Positions 1 to 9,603 are shown, counted from the first letter of the stretch. The stretch: 64,000 bases of DNA from Haloechinothrix aidingensis (GCF_013450155.1 NZ_JACCKD010000004.1:548657-612656); one strand, 5' to 3'. The notes: generated by a model from the sequence alone, not told the origin. A program made the numbers and translations.

Positions 1-807
1 GTGCTGGAGCGGCACATGGAGCGTGCCGAACGCCCGTTGCCCGTGCTGCTCGAGCTCGGCGTCGCGGGGCGCCGCACCGGGGTACGCGGCACCGGCGACG
101 CGCTCGAGCTGGCCGAGCGCGTCGCAGCCAGTCCCCGGGTGGATCTGGCCGGGATCGAAGGGTACGAGGGTGCGCTGCCCCAGGCGCGGGACGGGCAGGC
201 GCCCGAGGTGGCGCGTGACTGGCTCGCGCGGCTCACCGACCTCGTCGTGCGGGCGGACGCCCGCGGCGTGTTCGCGGCGAACGGCGAGGTGCTCGTGACG
301 GCGGGCGGCAGCGCCTACCCGGACCTGGTCGCCGAGGCGTTCGCCGCGATACCGCCGCTGTCTCGCCCGGTTCGGTTCGTCATCCGGTCCGGCTGCTACC
401 TCGCGCACGACGACCTGTTGTACGAGCGCAGCTCGCCGCTGCGCGCGGCGGCCGACCGGGACCCCTTGCGTCCCGCGCTGTCCTGCTTCGCCCGCGTGCT
501 GTCCTGCCCCGAACCGGGCCGGTCATTGCTGGGTGCCGGCAAGCGCGACGTCTCGTTCGACATCGACCTGCCCGTGCCGCGCGCGGTGTATCGCGAGGGG
601 GCTCGCGAGCCGCTTGACGGTCGGGCGCGGATCATCGAGCTCAACGACCACCACGGGTTCTGCGACACCGAGCCCGGCCTGCTCGGTGTCGGCGATGTCG
701 TCGAGCTGGGACTGTCCCACCCCTGCACCGTGTTCGACAAGTGGCCGCTGATCCCGGTGCTCGACGACTCCGACCGCGTCATCGACGCCGTCCGCACGAT
801 CTTCTAG
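1..807 (+). CDS. D-serine dehydratase-like / D-threonine aldolase family PLP enzyme, 5' end outside window
   Basis: Fold-type III PLP enzyme of the D-serine dehydratase / D-threonine aldolase family, which acts on D-hydroxy amino acids. The last 80 residues carry the family's metal site: HHGF at about residue 213 and SHPCTVFDKW at about 238, where the His and Cys of H-P-C bind zinc in characterised members. The N-terminal part with the PLP lysine is missing. The reading frame is open to base 1, so the GTG there is probably not the real start and the gene is cut by the window edge. It converges on paaE. The exact substrate cannot be assigned. Confidence 0.8.
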   Translation: MLERHMERAERPLPVLLELGVAGRRTGVRGTGDALELAERVAASPRVDLAGIEGYEGALPQARDGQAPEVARDWLARLTDLVVRADARGVFAANGEVLVTAGGSAYPDLVAEAFAAIPPLSRPVRFVIRSGCYLAHDDLLYERSSPLRAAADRDPLRPALSCFARVLSCPEPGRSLLGAGKRDVSFDIDLPVPRAVYREGAREPLDGRARIIELNDHHGFCDTEPGLLGVGDVVELGLSHPCTVFDKWPLIPVLDDSDRVIDAVRTIF

Positions 808-809
808 CC

Positions 810-982
810 AGGGCGTGTCTCTTGATCCCCTCCGTCGCGAGCGGGGATCAGCGGAGTGCCTCGCAAGACCGAGGAGTCGCCGGTAGTGGTCTTCACCCGG
901 TAGGGACGAGCACGGACGAGAACGCCGCGAGGCGCTTCGCCGGCCCCGCGCAGCAGGTACGCGGGATTGAGAGACACGCCCT
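810..982. repeat. 173-bp element with 20-bp terminal inverted repeats (MITE-like or terminator)
   Basis: Positions 810-829 (AGGGCGTGTCTCTTGATCCC) and 963-982 are inverted repeats matching at 18 of 20 bases, enclosing about 133 bp without a credible gene. It fills the space between two convergent genes, and its last two bases form part of the paaE stop codon. The ends look like those of a small non-autonomous IS derivative. No transposase and no clear target duplication were seen. A bidirectional terminator role is also possible. Confidence 0.5.
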
Positions 983-2063
983 ACGTGTCGTAGTCGACGG
1001 TGACGCGCTCGGAGGTGGGCAGCGTCTGGCATGTGAGCACGAAACCGTCGTCCACCTCGGACTGTTCGAGCGCGAAGTTCCGTCGCATGTATCCGGCGCC
1101 GTCGACGAGCTTGGCCCGGCACGTGCCGCACACCCCGCCCTTGCAGGCGAACGGCAGGTCGGGGCGGCTTCGCTGGGCACCGTCCAGGATCGGGGTCTCC
1201 CGTGAGATCGCCGTCGTGGTCGACCGGCCGTCCAGGATCACGGTGACCTCGGTGCTCGCGCCGGACACCGCGGGCTCCACGTGCCGTTCCGGTTCGGGGG
1301 GTTCCTCCCCGACGTAGAACAGCTCGTGATGCACCCGCTCGCCGGGCACACCCCACTCGTCGAGCACGCTTTCGGCCTCGGTCACCATCCCGAACGGGCC
1401 GCACAGCCACCAGTGGTCGACCTCTGGCACGTGCATCAGCTCCGGGACCAGCTCCCGCAGCTTGGCCCCGTCCAGCCTGCCGGTCAGCAGCTCGGACTCG
1501 CGCGGCTCCCTGGACAGCACGTGGACCAGCTCGAAACGCTCCGGGTAGCGGTCCTTGAGATCGGCCAGCTCGTCGGCGAACATCACGGTGTCACTCCGCC
1601 GGTTGCCGTAGAGCAGGGTGACCGTGCTGTGCCCGTCCGCGAGAACCGAGGCGGCGATGGACAGTGCGGGCGTGATGCCCGCCCCCGCCACCACAAGCGC
1701 GTGGTGTGCGGCGGTCGCGGCGTCCGGGGTGAACGATCCCGTCGGGGTGGAGACCTCGAGCCGGTCCCCCGGCCGCAACCGGTGCACCAGCCACGGGGAG
1801 AACTCCCCGCCGGGGATCTCCCGCACCCCGATCCTGGGCCTGGCCCCGGCGGGGGCGCAGATCGAGTAGTTGCGGCGCTGCTCGCGGCCGTCGATGTTGC
1901 GGCGCAGCACGAGTGACTGGCCTGGCCGGAAGTCGTAACGGTCGGCCAGTTCGGCGGGCACGTCGAAGCTGACCGCGACCGCGTCCGCGCAGAGGCGCTC
2001 CACCTCGGCGACGGTGAGCGTGTGGAACCGCACGCGCGTCCGGGTGCTGGTACTGGCGGTCAC
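981..2063 (-). CDS. paaE: Phenylacetyl-CoA epoxidase reductase subunit PaaE
   Basis: Electron-transfer subunit of the ring 1,2-phenylacetyl-CoA epoxidase: it passes electrons from NAD(P)H through FAD and a 2Fe-2S centre to the PaaA di-iron site. The 360-residue length is normal. The N-terminal ferredoxin-reductase domain has the FAD motif RRNYS (63-67). The C-terminal plant-type ferredoxin domain has Cys307, Cys312, Cys315 and Cys345 in the C-x4-C-x2-C-x29-C pattern. It is the last gene of the leftward paaZABCDE operon and follows paaD with a 1-bp gap. Its TAG stop overlaps the outer edge of an inverted-repeat element. Cytosolic. Confidence 0.96.
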   Translation of the reverse strand: MTASTSTRTRVRFHTLTVAEVERLCADAVAVSFDVPAELADRYDFRPGQSLVLRRNIDGREQRRNYSICAPAGARPRIGVREIPGGEFSPWLVHRLRPGDRLEVSTPTGSFTPDAATAAHHALVVAGAGITPALSIAASVLADGHSTVTLLYGNRRSDTVMFADELADLKDRYPERFELVHVLSREPRESELLTGRLDGAKLRELVPELMHVPEVDHWWLCGPFGMVTEAESVLDEWGVPGERVHHELFYVGEEPPEPERHVEPAVSGASTEVTVILDGRSTTTAISRETPILDGAQRSRPDLPFACKGGVCGTCRAKLVDGAGYMRRNFALEQSEVDDGFVLTCQTLPTSERVTVDYDT

Positions 2064-2064
2064 C

Positions 2065-2580
2065 TCAGATCTCCTTGACGTGTTCGAAGGGTTCGGCGCA
2101 GGTCGAGCATGTGCGCAGTGCCCTGCACGCCGTGGCGCCGAACCTGGACAGCTCCGCGGTCTCCGCGCTGCCGCACCACGGGCAGCACACGTCGCTCGGC
2201 ACCTGGCTGCGGGGTGTGTGCAGGGTCAGCGGGATCGGGCCTTGGCCGTGCGCGGGCGCGGGGCCCGGTGGTGCGATGCCGGCCTCGGCGAGCTTGCGCC
2301 TGCCGTCCTCGGAGATCCAGTCGCTGCTCCACGGGGGATGTAACGCGGTGCGTACCGTCACGTCCCGGTACCCGGCTGCCCGCAGCTCGCTGACCAGGTC
2401 GTCGCGCATGGTCTCCAGCGCAGGGCAGCCCGAGTAGGTCGGGGTGATCGTCACGACCACCCCGTCCGCCGTGACCGTGACGTCGCGCAGCACACCCAGG
2501 TCGGCCAGGGTGAGCATGGGCAGCTCGGGGTCGGTCACGCGCGCGGCCACGGCGCGGGCGTGCTCCCTGGTGGTCACCAT
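2065..2580 (-). CDS. paaD: Phenylacetyl-CoA epoxidase maturation/assembly protein PaaD
   Basis: PaaD is needed for epoxidase activity and is thought to help assemble the iron centres. The 171-residue protein has an N-terminal DUF59/MIP18-like domain (DPELPMLTLADLGVL near residue 17, with the conserved T-x-SGC as TYSGC near 48-52). Its C-terminal metal-binding module has Cys132, 133, 136, 152, 158 and 161. The ATG start overlaps the last 7 bases of paaC, as expected for coupling. An upstream open stretch in the same frame lies inside paaC and was not used. Confidence 0.94.
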   Translation of the reverse strand: MVTTREHARAVAARVTDPELPMLTLADLGVLRDVTVTADGVVVTITPTYSGCPALETMRDDLVSELRAAGYRDVTVRTALHPPWSSDWISEDGRRKLAEAGIAPPGPAPAHGQGPIPLTLHTPRSQVPSDVCCPWCGSAETAELSRFGATACRALRTCSTCAEPFEHVKEI

Positions 2581-3473
2581 GTCGCCTCCGGATGCGCCCG
2601 GGCAACCGCCTGCAGCTCGGCGATCAGGTAGCCCATCGACTCGGTGTGCACGCCGTGCCTGCCCGCGCGGCCTGCGACCCCTGCTCGTGGCGACACCTGC
2701 GGCACCTCGAGCGTCGCGCTCTCCAGCACCGTGCCGAACACCGCGGCGCACTCGTCGCGCAGCGACGCCGGGTCGGCGCCGACCCCGGCCTCGGCCATCC
2801 GCCGCTCGACAGGATGCGTGGCGAAGAGCTCGTCCACGTACGGCCACACGGCCTCGAGCGCGTCGCGCATCCGCTGCCGCGAGTAGTCGGTGCCGTCCCC
2901 GAGCCGGACCACCCACTGGGCCGCGTAGTCACGGTGGTAGGTGACCTCCTTGATGCCCTTGGCCGCGATCGCGGCGAGCACCGGGTCGCGCGAGCCCGTC
3001 ATCCGCTGCAGCAGCGCCAGCCGCCATGTCGTGAACACCAGCAGGGTCGCGACAAGGACGGCGAAGTCCGGCTGGTCGAGCTCGGCCAGCCGCACGTTGC
3101 CGAACTCGGACTCGGTGCGGAAGTACGCGTAGTCGTCCTCGGCACGGTCGCCGCCCTCGGCCTGGCCCGCGCGGGTGTACAGCATCCGGGCCTGGCCGAG
3201 CAGGTCCAGCGCGATGTTGGCCAGCGCGACCTCCTCCTCGAGCTCCGGTGCGTGCGTGCACCACTGCTGCAGGCGGTGCGAGACGACAAGGGCGTCGTCG
3301 GCGAGCATCAGGCTGTAGGTGGCGAGGTCCGCGCGATCCACCCCTTCGGGCAGCTCGGAGTCCACACCGGACAGCGGGCTGTCGAAGCCGGTCCCGAACG
3401 CCCAGCGCGCGTCGTTCTGCTCGGTGATCGCCTCGTAGGCGTTGTCGAAGGACACAGCGGGCCACCCCCTCAC
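2574..3473 (-). CDS. paaC: Phenylacetyl-CoA epoxidase structural subunit PaaC
   Basis: Non-catalytic ferritin-like partner of PaaA in the epoxidase core. The 299-residue sequence shows the family's segments: LATYSLMLADDALVVSHRLQ (near 50), ALDLLGQARMLYTRAG (near 88) and EVTYHRDYAAQWVVRLGDGT (near 175). The GTG start overlaps the paaB stop as GTGA, a 4-nt coupling seen throughout this genome; an internal GTG six codons later is possible. It sits in the canonical A-B-C-D-E order. Confidence 0.96.
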   Translation of the reverse strand: MRGWPAVSFDNAYEAITEQNDARWAFGTGFDSPLSGVDSELPEGVDRADLATYSLMLADDALVVSHRLQQWCTHAPELEEEVALANIALDLLGQARMLYTRAGQAEGGDRAEDDYAYFRTESEFGNVRLAELDQPDFAVLVATLLVFTTWRLALLQRMTGSRDPVLAAIAAKGIKEVTYHRDYAAQWVVRLGDGTDYSRQRMRDALEAVWPYVDELFATHPVERRMAEAGVGADPASLRDECAAVFGTVLESATLEVPQVSPRAGVAGRAGRHGVHTESMGYLIAELQAVARAHPEATW

Positions 3474-3787
3474 ATGTGCGGCACGTCGTCGGGAATGTCG
3501 TAGAAGGTGGGATGCCGGTACACCTTGTCGCCGCTCGGCGCGAAGAACGGGTCCTTCTCGTCCGGGCTGGACGCGGTGATATCGGCCGCGGCGACCACCC
3601 AGATGCTCACGCCCTCGTTACGGCGGGTGTAGACGTCGCGCGCGTGGTGCAGCGCCATCCGCTCGTCGGCGGCGCGCAGCGAGCCCACGTGCACGTGGTT
3701 CAACCCCCGCTTGCTGCGTACGAACACCTCGTACAGCGGCCACTGCGCGCCGCTCGCATCGCCGCGATCGCCTGCCTGCCCGCTCAT
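3470..3787 (-). CDS. paaB: Phenylacetyl-CoA epoxidase subunit PaaB
   Basis: Small 105-residue subunit bridging PaaAC heterodimers in the epoxidase. The family-typical start [20 protein letters not shown] follows a short polar N-terminus, and the C-terminal half has [19 protein letters not shown]. The ATG overlaps the paaA stop by 4 nt (ATGA), and its own stop overlaps the paaC start. No unusual features were seen. Confidence 0.96.
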   Translation of the reverse strand: MSGQAGDRGDASGAQWPLYEVFVRSKRGLNHVHVGSLRAADERMALHHARDVYTRRNEGVSIWVVAAADITASSPDEKDPFFAPSGDKVYRHPTFYDIPDDVPHM

Positions 3788-4758
3788 GCCGCTCCCTCCC
3801 CCGGCCGGACCTGCCGCAGGGCCCGCTGTTTCTCCGCGTGCGCGGCAGCGGCCTCACGCACCCAGGAGCCCTCCTCGTGCGCGCGCCTGCGCTGCGCCAC
3901 CCGCTGCGCGTTGCAGGGGCCGTTGCCCTTGATCACGGCGGTGAACTCGGTCCAGTCGATCTCACCGAAATCGTAGCGCCCGCGCTCGGCGTTCCACCGA
4001 AGGTGCGGGTCCGGCAGGGTCACGCCGAGCGCCTCCGCCTGCGGCACGGTCATATCGACGAAACGCTGGCGAAGCTCGTCATTGGTATGCCGCTTGATCT
4101 TCCAGGCCATCGACTGGGCCGTGTTCGGCGAGTCCGCGTCGGGCGGTCCGAACATCATCAACGACGGCCACCACCAGCGGTCGGTGGCCTCCTGCACCAT
4201 CCGCCGCTGCCCCTGCGTGCCGTGCATCATCGTCATCAGCAGCTCGTAACCCTGCCGCTGGTGGAACGACTCCTCCTTGCAGATGCGGATCATCGCCCGC
4301 GCGTACGGCCCGTACGAGCAACGGCACAGCGGCACCTGGTTGCAGATCGCCGCGCCGTCGACCAGCCAGCCGATCACCCCGACATCGGCGAACGTCAACG
4401 TCGGGTAGTTGAAGATCGAGGAGTACTTCTGCTTGCCACTGATCAGCTTGCCGGTCAGCTCCGACCGGTCCGCACCGAGGCTCTCGGTCGCCGAGTACAG
4501 GTACAGCCCGTGCCCTGCCTCGTCCTGCACCTTGGCCAGCAGGATCGCCTTCCGCCGCAGCGAGGGTGCCCTCGTGATCCAGTTCGCCTCGGGCTGCATC
4601 CCGATGATCTCCGAGTGGGCGTGCTGGGCGATCTGGCGCACCAGCGTCGAGCGGTACCCGTCCGGCATCCAGTCCCGCGGCTCGATCCGCTGGTCCCTGC
4701 CGATCGTGTCCTCGAACTGCCGTTCCAGCTCGCTCCGGTCCGGTTCCGTCGTGGTCAT
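3784..4758 (-). CDS. paaA: Phenylacetyl-CoA epoxidase catalytic subunit PaaA
   Basis: Di-iron monooxygenase subunit that inserts oxygen into the aromatic ring of phenylacetyl-CoA, forming the 1,2-epoxide. The 324 residues contain two ExxH iron-ligand motifs, E80-x2-H83 (DEAGHG) and E163-x2-H166 (KEESFHQ), with Glu50 as a likely further ligand. The C-terminus ([17 protein letters not shown]) is typical of PaaA. The ATG overlaps the paaZ stop by 4 nt, so translation is probably coupled to paaZ. Confidence 0.97.
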   Translation of the reverse strand: MTTTEPDRSELERQFEDTIGRDQRIEPRDWMPDGYRSTLVRQIAQHAHSEIIGMQPEANWITRAPSLRRKAILLAKVQDEAGHGLYLYSATESLGADRSELTGKLISGKQKYSSIFNYPTLTFADVGVIGWLVDGAAICNQVPLCRCSYGPYARAMIRICKEESFHQRQGYELLMTMMHGTQGQRRMVQEATDRWWWPSLMMFGPPDADSPNTAQSMAWKIKRHTNDELRQRFVDMTVPQAEALGVTLPDPHLRWNAERGRYDFGEIDWTEFTAVIKGNGPCNAQRVAQRRRAHEEGSWVREAAAAHAEKQRALRQVRPGEGAA

Positions 4759-6803
4759 GCCGGGTTCTCCTTGGCGACCATGGTCAGCACGTCGTACTTG
4801 GCTACCGAGTCACCGTCCTGGTTGGTGACATCGGTGTCCCACCGCACCTCGCCGTAATCGGCGTCGGTCCGTGGGGTGATCTGCTTGCACGTCAGCGAGA
4901 CGGTCAGCTCGTCACCGGGTTTGACCGGGGTCAGAAACCGCAGGTTCTCCAGCCCGTAGTTGGCGAGCACGGGCCCCGGCTCAGGGGCGACGAACAACCC
5001 GGCCGCGAACGACACCACGAGGTAGCCGTGCGCCACGATCCCGCCGAACAGCGGGTTGGCCGCAGCGGCCTCCTCGTCGGTGTGGGCGTAGAACGTGTCG
5101 CCCGTGAACTCCGCGAAGTGCGCCACGTCCTCGGCCGTGACCGAGCGCGGTCCCGCGACCACCGCGTCGCCGACCCGCAGCTGCGCGAGGGACTTGCGGA
5201 AGGGATGGGTCCGCGAGACCGCCCTGCTCGCCCCCGGCATCCAGCGTCCCGTCACAGCGGTCAGCACGTCGGGACCGGCCTGCACCGCGGTGCGCTGCAT
5301 GTAGTGCAGGACGCCCCGCACCCCGCCGAGCTCCTCGCCGCCGCCGGCGCGGCCGGGACCACCGTGCACGAGCGCAGGCAACGGCGAGCCGTGCCCGGTC
5401 GACTCGGCCGCGTTCGCCTCGTCCAGTACAAGCAGGCGACCGTGCCACGGCGCCGCGCCGACGACGACCTCCCGCGCGAAGTCGGTATCGGAGGTGACCA
5501 CCGAGCCCGCCAGGCTGCCGCCGCCGCGCGCGGCGAGATCGACGGCGTGCGCGGCTGACGAGTACGGGAGCAGCGTGGCCACCGGCCCGAAGGCCTCGAC
5601 CTCGTGCGGCTCGGCACGCTCGGGGTGGTCCGCGCGGAGCAGCACCGGGGAGACGAACGCCCCCCGCTCGGCGTCGGCGCCGGTGACCTCGACCGACTCG
5701 GGATCGCCGTGGACCACCCGACCCGCGTCACGCAACGCCTTCAGCGAGCGGCGCACCTCGGCACGCTGCTCGGTACTCACCAGCGGCCCCATGCCCACCG
5801 ACGGATCGGCGGGATGCCCGACGGTCACGTCCCGCAGCCGCTCCACAGCGGCTTCGGTCACCGGCTCGATCAGCGCTTCCGGTACGAGGGCCCTGCGGAT
5901 GGCGGTGCACTTCTGCCCGGCCTTGACCGTCATCTCGGTCACCAGCTGCCGCACGTACAGGTCGAACTCGGCCGTACCGGGCCCGGACTCCGGACCGAGA
6001 ATCGAGACGTTCAGCGAGTCCGCCTCGGCGTTGAACCGCACGGCGTTGCGTACCAGCGTCGGGTGCGTGCGCACCTTCTGGGCGGTGGCAGCAGAGCCGG
6101 TGAACGACACGACATCCTGCGAACCGACCTGCTCCAGCAGCTCGCCCGCGCCGCCACAGATCAGCTGAACGGTACCGTCGGGCAGCAGCCCCGACTCGAT
6201 GATCAGCTCCACGAGGCGCGCGGTGAGGTACGCGGTGGGGGCAGCGGGTTTGATCACGCTGGGCATCCCGGCGAGGAACGCAGGAGCCAGCTTCTCCAAC
6301 GGCCCCCACACGGGGAAGTTGAACGCGTTGATCTGCACGGCCACCCCGTGCAACGGCGTGGCGACGTGCTGGCCGAGGAAGCTGCCGCCCTTGCCGAGCG
6401 GTTCGACAGCCCCCTCGGTGTAGACGGTGTCGTTCGGCAGTTCCCGCTTGGCCTTGCTCGCGTAGCCGAGCAGCACACCGATGCCCCCGTCGACGTCGAA
6501 CTTCGCGTCACCGCGCGTCGCGCCGGTCCACGTCGAGCGCTCGTACAGTCCTTCGCGGTGTTCCCGCAGGTAGGATCCGAGCGCCTTGAGCAGCGCGCCG
6601 CGCTGGTGGAAGGTCAGCTCCCGCAGGGCCGGCCCGCCGACCCGGCGGCCGTACTCCAACGCGGCGGCCGCCGGGATCCCGGTCGCCGACACGCGTGCGA
6701 CCTCCGCTCCGGTCGCGGCGTGGTACAGCGGCGCGCCCTCGTCCTCGGGCACCTGCCACCGGCCCTGGACATAGCTGCGCAACAGCCCCACGGAATCGCT
6801 CAC
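4755..6803 (-). CDS. paaZ: Bifunctional oxepin-CoA hydrolase / aldehyde dehydrogenase PaaZ
   Basis: Ring-opening enzyme of the phenylacetate pathway. The hydratase domain hydrolyses oxepin-CoA and the dehydrogenase domain oxidises the semialdehyde to 3-oxo-5,6-dehydrosuberyl-CoA. The 682 residues comprise an aldehyde dehydrogenase domain (about 1-530; Glu260 in FNAE, Cys299 in GQKCT) and a C-terminal MaoC-like hotdog domain ([13 protein letters not shown] to GIVAHGY, roughly 570-605, with the D...H dyad). The GTG start is preceded by GGGAGG at 7-nt spacing. It is the first gene of the leftward operon, and the PaaR-type palindrome lies just upstream. A -10-like TAAGAT on the minus strand (6848-6853) precedes that palindrome. 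Confidence 0.96.
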   Translation of the reverse strand: MSDSVGLLRSYVQGRWQVPEDEGAPLYHAATGAEVARVSATGIPAAAALEYGRRVGGPALRELTFHQRGALLKALGSYLREHREGLYERSTWTGATRGDAKFDVDGGIGVLLGYASKAKRELPNDTVYTEGAVEPLGKGGSFLGQHVATPLHGVAVQINAFNFPVWGPLEKLAPAFLAGMPSVIKPAAPTAYLTARLVELIIESGLLPDGTVQLICGGAGELLEQVGSQDVVSFTGSAATAQKVRTHPTLVRNAVRFNAEADSLNVSILGPESGPGTAEFDLYVRQLVTEMTVKAGQKCTAIRRALVPEALIEPVTEAAVERLRDVTVGHPADPSVGMGPLVSTEQRAEVRRSLKALRDAGRVVHGDPESVEVTGADAERGAFVSPVLLRADHPERAEPHEVEAFGPVATLLPYSSAAHAVDLAARGGGSLAGSVVTSDTDFAREVVVGAAPWHGRLLVLDEANAAESTGHGSPLPALVHGGPGRAGGGEELGGVRGVLHYMQRTAVQAGPDVLTAVTGRWMPGASRAVSRTHPFRKSLAQLRVGDAVVAGPRSVTAEDVAHFAEFTGDTFYAHTDEEAAAANPLFGGIVAHGYLVVSFAAGLFVAPEPGPVLANYGLENLRFLTPVKPGDELTVSLTCKQITPRTDADYGEVRWDTDVTNQDGDSVAKYDVLTMVAKENPA

Positions 6804-6820
6804 CTCGAGCCTCCCACACG

Positions 6821-6846
6821 AATTACCGACCGCCCGTTCAGTAATT
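6821..6846. promoter_or_regulatory. Palindromic PaaR-type operator in front of paaZ (site 1)
   Basis: A 26-bp imperfect palindrome with outer arms AATTAC/GTAATT. Its core ACCGACCGCCCGTTCAGT (6825-6842) fits ACCG-N2-CG-N2-CGGT-N-AGT with one mismatch. This resembles the motif reported for the actinobacterial TetR regulator PaaR. It lies 18 bp upstream of the paaZ start and downstream of a possible -10 box, a position suited to repression. Confidence 0.75.
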
Positions 6847-6903
6847 CATCTTAGCGCCGCCACCCCACGAACGGAAGACCGTCGGGCAGCGGCAGGCGGT
6901 CCC

Positions 6904-6932
6904 TTGACACCGGCGCCGGTCGGTTCTTTACT
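6904..6932 (+). promoter_or_regulatory. Putative sigma70-type promoter of paaK
   Basis: TTGACA at 6904-6909 and TTTACT at 6927-6932 are separated by 17 bp. Transcription would begin near 6939, just before the palindrome at 6950-6967, so a bound repressor would block initiation or escape. Inferred from sequence only. Confidence 0.55.
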
Positions 6933-6949
6933 GGGCGCGCTCGACAATA

Positions 6950-6967
6950 ACCGTCCGTTCGGTCAGT
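6950..6967. promoter_or_regulatory. Palindromic PaaR-type operator in front of paaK (site 2)
   Basis: ACCGTCCGTTCGGTCAGT matches ACCG-N2-CG-N2-CGGT-N-AGT exactly. It ends 19 bp before the paaK start and lies immediately downstream of a good promoter. It is the best of the three copies in the window. Confidence 0.8.
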
Positions 6968-6986
6968 TTCCGAGGTGGTGGCGCTC

Positions 6987-8297
6987 GTGACGCAGGCATC
7001 GGCGCGGCAGTCGAACGATCCGGATGCGTCCGAACGGATGGGCCGGGAGGAGCTCCGCGAGCTGCAACTCGAACGTCTGCAGTGGACGCTGCGGCACGCC
7101 TACGAGAACGTGCCGTTCTACCGGCGCAGGTTCGACGAGGCAGGCGTGCGTCCCTCCGACTGCCGCACCCTCGACGATCTCGCGAAGTTCCCCTGCACGA
7201 CCAAGCACGACCTGCGGGACAACTACCCCTTCGGCATGTTCGCCGTACCCCGGCAGGACCTGCGCCGCCTGCACGCCTCCAGCGGCACGACCGGTAAGCC
7301 GACCGTGGTCGGCTACACCCGGCAGGACCTCGACCTGTGGGCCGCCATGGTGGCCCGGTCCATGCGTGCCGCGGGAGCCCGTCCCGGCCAGCTCGTGCAC
7401 GTCTCCTACGGCTACGGCCTGTTCACCGGAGGCCTCGGTGCGCATTACGGCGCCGAGCGGCTGGGCTGCACCGTCGTACCGGCCTCGGGCGGTATGACCG
7501 CCCGGCAGGTCCAGCTGATCACCGACTTCCGGCCGGAGATCATCATGATCACGCCGTCCTACATGCTGACCCTGCTCGACGAGTTCGACAGGCAGGGCAT
7601 CGACCCGCGGGCCGGCTCGCTGCGGGTCGGGATCTTCGGGGCGGAGCCCTGGACCGAACGGATGCGCGCCGAGATCGAGGAACGCGCCGGGATCGACGCC
7701 GTGGACATCTACGGGCTGTCCGAGGTGATCGGCCCCGGGGTGGCGCAGGAGTGCGTCGAGACCAAGGACGGGCTGCACATCTGGGAGGACCATTTCTACC
7801 CCGAGATCGTCGACCCGTTCGACGAGAGCGTGCTCGGCGAGGGCGCGCACGGTGAGCTGCTGTTCACCTCGCTGACCAAGCAGGCCATGCCGATCATCCG
7901 CTACCGCACCCGCGACCTCACCCGGCTCCTGCCCGGGACCGCGCGACCGGCCATGCGCCGCATGGAGAAGGTGACAGGACGCTCCGACGACATGATCATT
8001 ATTCGCGGGGTGAACGTCTTCCCCACCCAGATCGAGGAGATCGTACTGGGGACGCGAGGCCTGGCACCGCACTTCCAGCTCGAGCTGTCCACACGCGACC
8101 GCCGCGACGAGATGACCGTACGGGTCGAGGCCCGCCCGGATGCGGACGCCGAACGCAGGGCGGCAGCCGCCACCGAGGTGGCGGCACGGGTCAAGGACAG
8201 CGTCGGCATCTCCGTCGGGATCGACGTCGTCGACGAGGACACCCTGGAGCGCTCGGTCGGCAAGATCCGGCGCGTGGTCGACCGGCGCGGCGAGTAA
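6987..8297 (+). CDS. paaK: Phenylacetate-CoA ligase PaaK
   Basis: Activates phenylacetate with ATP and CoA to phenylacetyl-CoA, the entry step of the pathway. It is an AMP-forming adenylate enzyme of 436 residues, normal length. The PaaK-specific P-loop ASSGTTGKPTVVG is near residue 97, the family segment ENVPFYRRRFDEAG near 41, and the C-terminal AMP-binding domain begins near GRSDDMIIIRGVNVFP. The GTG at 6987 was chosen because GAGGTGG lies 8 nt upstream; GTG 6975 would add four residues. It diverges from paaZ and shares the operator region. Confidence 0.95.
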   Translation: MTQASARQSNDPDASERMGREELRELQLERLQWTLRHAYENVPFYRRRFDEAGVRPSDCRTLDDLAKFPCTTKHDLRDNYPFGMFAVPRQDLRRLHASSGTTGKPTVVGYTRQDLDLWAAMVARSMRAAGARPGQLVHVSYGYGLFTGGLGAHYGAERLGCTVVPASGGMTARQVQLITDFRPEIIMITPSYMLTLLDEFDRQGIDPRAGSLRVGIFGAEPWTERMRAEIEERAGIDAVDIYGLSEVIGPGVAQECVETKDGLHIWEDHFYPEIVDPFDESVLGEGAHGELLFTSLTKQAMPIIRYRTRDLTRLLPGTARPAMRRMEKVTGRSDDMIIIRGVNVFPTQIEEIVLGTRGLAPHFQLELSTRDRRDEMTVRVEARPDADAERRAAAATEVAARVKDSVGISVGIDVVDEDTLERSVGKIRRVVDRRGE

Positions 8298-8322
8298 CCC
8301 GGCACCCGAACCCGGCGCCCCG

Positions 8323-9603
8323 CTACCCACCGGACGGGGGTGACCAGCGCAGCGGCAGGTGCGTGATGCCGTTGATGAAGTTCGACGTCAGCCGGGTCAC
8401 GGGGCCGTCCCGTTCGACCTGCGGCAACCTGCGCAGCAGTGCCTCGAAGAACAGGCGCATCTGCAGCCGCCCGAAGTGCGCGCCGAGGCACACGTGCGGC
8501 CCCTGCCCGAACGCCAGGTGATCGTTGGGGTCCCTGGTGATATCGAAGCGGAACGGGTCGGTGACGGCTCGCTCGTCGAAGTGCGCCGAGACGTGGTAGA
8601 CGACCACCTTGTCCCCGGCGGCGATCCGCGTTCCGGCGAGCTCGGTGTCGACGGCCGCTGTCCTGCGGAAGCTGAGCACGGGTGGATGCCAGCGCAGCAT
8701 CTCCTCGACCGCGGTCGGGAGCAGCTCGGGGCGCTCGCGCAGCAGCCGGTACTGGTCCGGGTGCTCGGTCAGGGCGAGCACCCCTCCGGGAAGCGCGCTG
8801 CGTACGGTGTCGTTTCCGGCGATGACCAGCAGGAAGAAGAACATCTCCAGCTCGGCGTCGTCGAGTTGCCTGCCGTTGACGGATGCGTGCACCAGCGCGG
8901 TCATCAGATCGTCGCCCGGGTTCCGCCGCTTGTGCGCGGCCAGGTCCTGCGCGTAGTCGAAAATGTCCCGCAGCATCGCCGGCGAGCGAGGGTTGACCGG
9001 TGTGCCGGCCTCGTCGCGCACCACCTCCGCGTGCTCGGGGTCCTGGTAACCGATCACCCGGTTGGTCCATTCCAGCAGCAGCCCCCTGTCGGCCTCCGGC
9101 ATGCCGAGCAGCTCGGCCAGATTGGCCAGCGGGAAGTCGTCGGTGACCTCGCCGGGCAGGTCGCAGTGCCCCCGCGCGGCGACCGCGTCGACGAGCGAGC
9201 GTGCGCGAGCGGCGATGCGCTCGGCGATGTGCTCCAGCCTCCGCCTGGTGAACACGCCCGCGACGATGCGTCGCAGCCGGACGTGCTCGGGGGCGTCCAT
9301 GTTGAGGATCATGCGCCGGATGAACGCCAGGTCCTCGGGGTCGGGGTCGCGTATCTGCGTCGCACCCAGCCAGGACGAGTACACCTCCGGGGTGCGCAGC
9401 ACGTGCCTGACGTCCGCGTAGCGCGTGACCGCCCAGTACCCGGGGCCCGCGGGCCAGTCGAGCACCTCGTGCTCGGCCTGCCAGCACACCGGCATCGCGT
9501 CCCGCAGCACGCGAAACCGTTCGTGTGGCGGACCGTCCGCGAAGATCCGCGGGTCGAACACGTTCGGCGGCGAGGTGAGCTCACCGCTTCCCGGCACGCT
9601 CAT
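8323..9603 (-). CDS. Cytochrome P450
   Basis: Soluble bacterial class I P450 of 426 residues. Hallmarks are the I-helix oxygen-activation motif AGNDTVR, the ExxR motif in EEMLRWHPP, and the heme loop FGQGPHVCLGAHFGR with Cys372 as thiolate ligand. Family resemblance is to actinobacterial P450s acting on terpenoid, sterol or other hydrophobic substrates, but the substrate is unknown. The ATG overlaps the stop of the upstream hydrolase as TGATG, so the two form an operon. No ferredoxin or reductase gene is adjacent. A longer open frame upstream lies within the hydrolase gene and was not used. Confidence 0.93.
   Translation of the reverse strand: MSVPGSGELTSPPNVFDPRIFADGPPHERFRVLRDAMPVCWQAEHEVLDWPAGPGYWAVTRYADVRHVLRTPEVYSSWLGATQIRDPDPEDLAFIRRMILNMDAPEHVRLRRIVAGVFTRRRLEHIAERIAARARSLVDAVAARGHCDLPGEVTDDFPLANLAELLGMPEADRGLLLEWTNRVIGYQDPEHAEVVRDEAGTPVNPRSPAMLRDIFDYAQDLAAHKRRNPGDDLMTALVHASVNGRQLDDAELEMFFFLLVIAGNDTVRSALPGGVLALTEHPDQYRLLRERPELLPTAVEEMLRWHPPVLSFRRTAAVDTELAGTRIAAGDKVVVYHVSAHFDERAVTDPFRFDITRDPNDHLAFGQGPHVCLGAHFGRLQMRLFFEALLRRLPQVERDGPVTRLTSNFINGITHLPLRWSPPSGG

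Noticed and set aside
810..982. Complete insertion sequence
   Set aside because: The element is only 173 bp and has no transposase frame or clear target-site duplication, so it is listed only as a repeat.
2065..2916. Longer PaaD starting at 2916
   Set aside because: The added N-terminus lies inside paaC in another frame and is Arg/Ala-rich. ATG 2580 begins the conserved domain and overlaps paaC by 7 bases.
7901..9487. A 528-codon minus-strand frame overlapping paaK and the P450 gene
   Set aside because: It is out of frame with the P450 and antisense to paaK, and shows no domain motifs. The P450 frame has clear heme and I-helix motifs.
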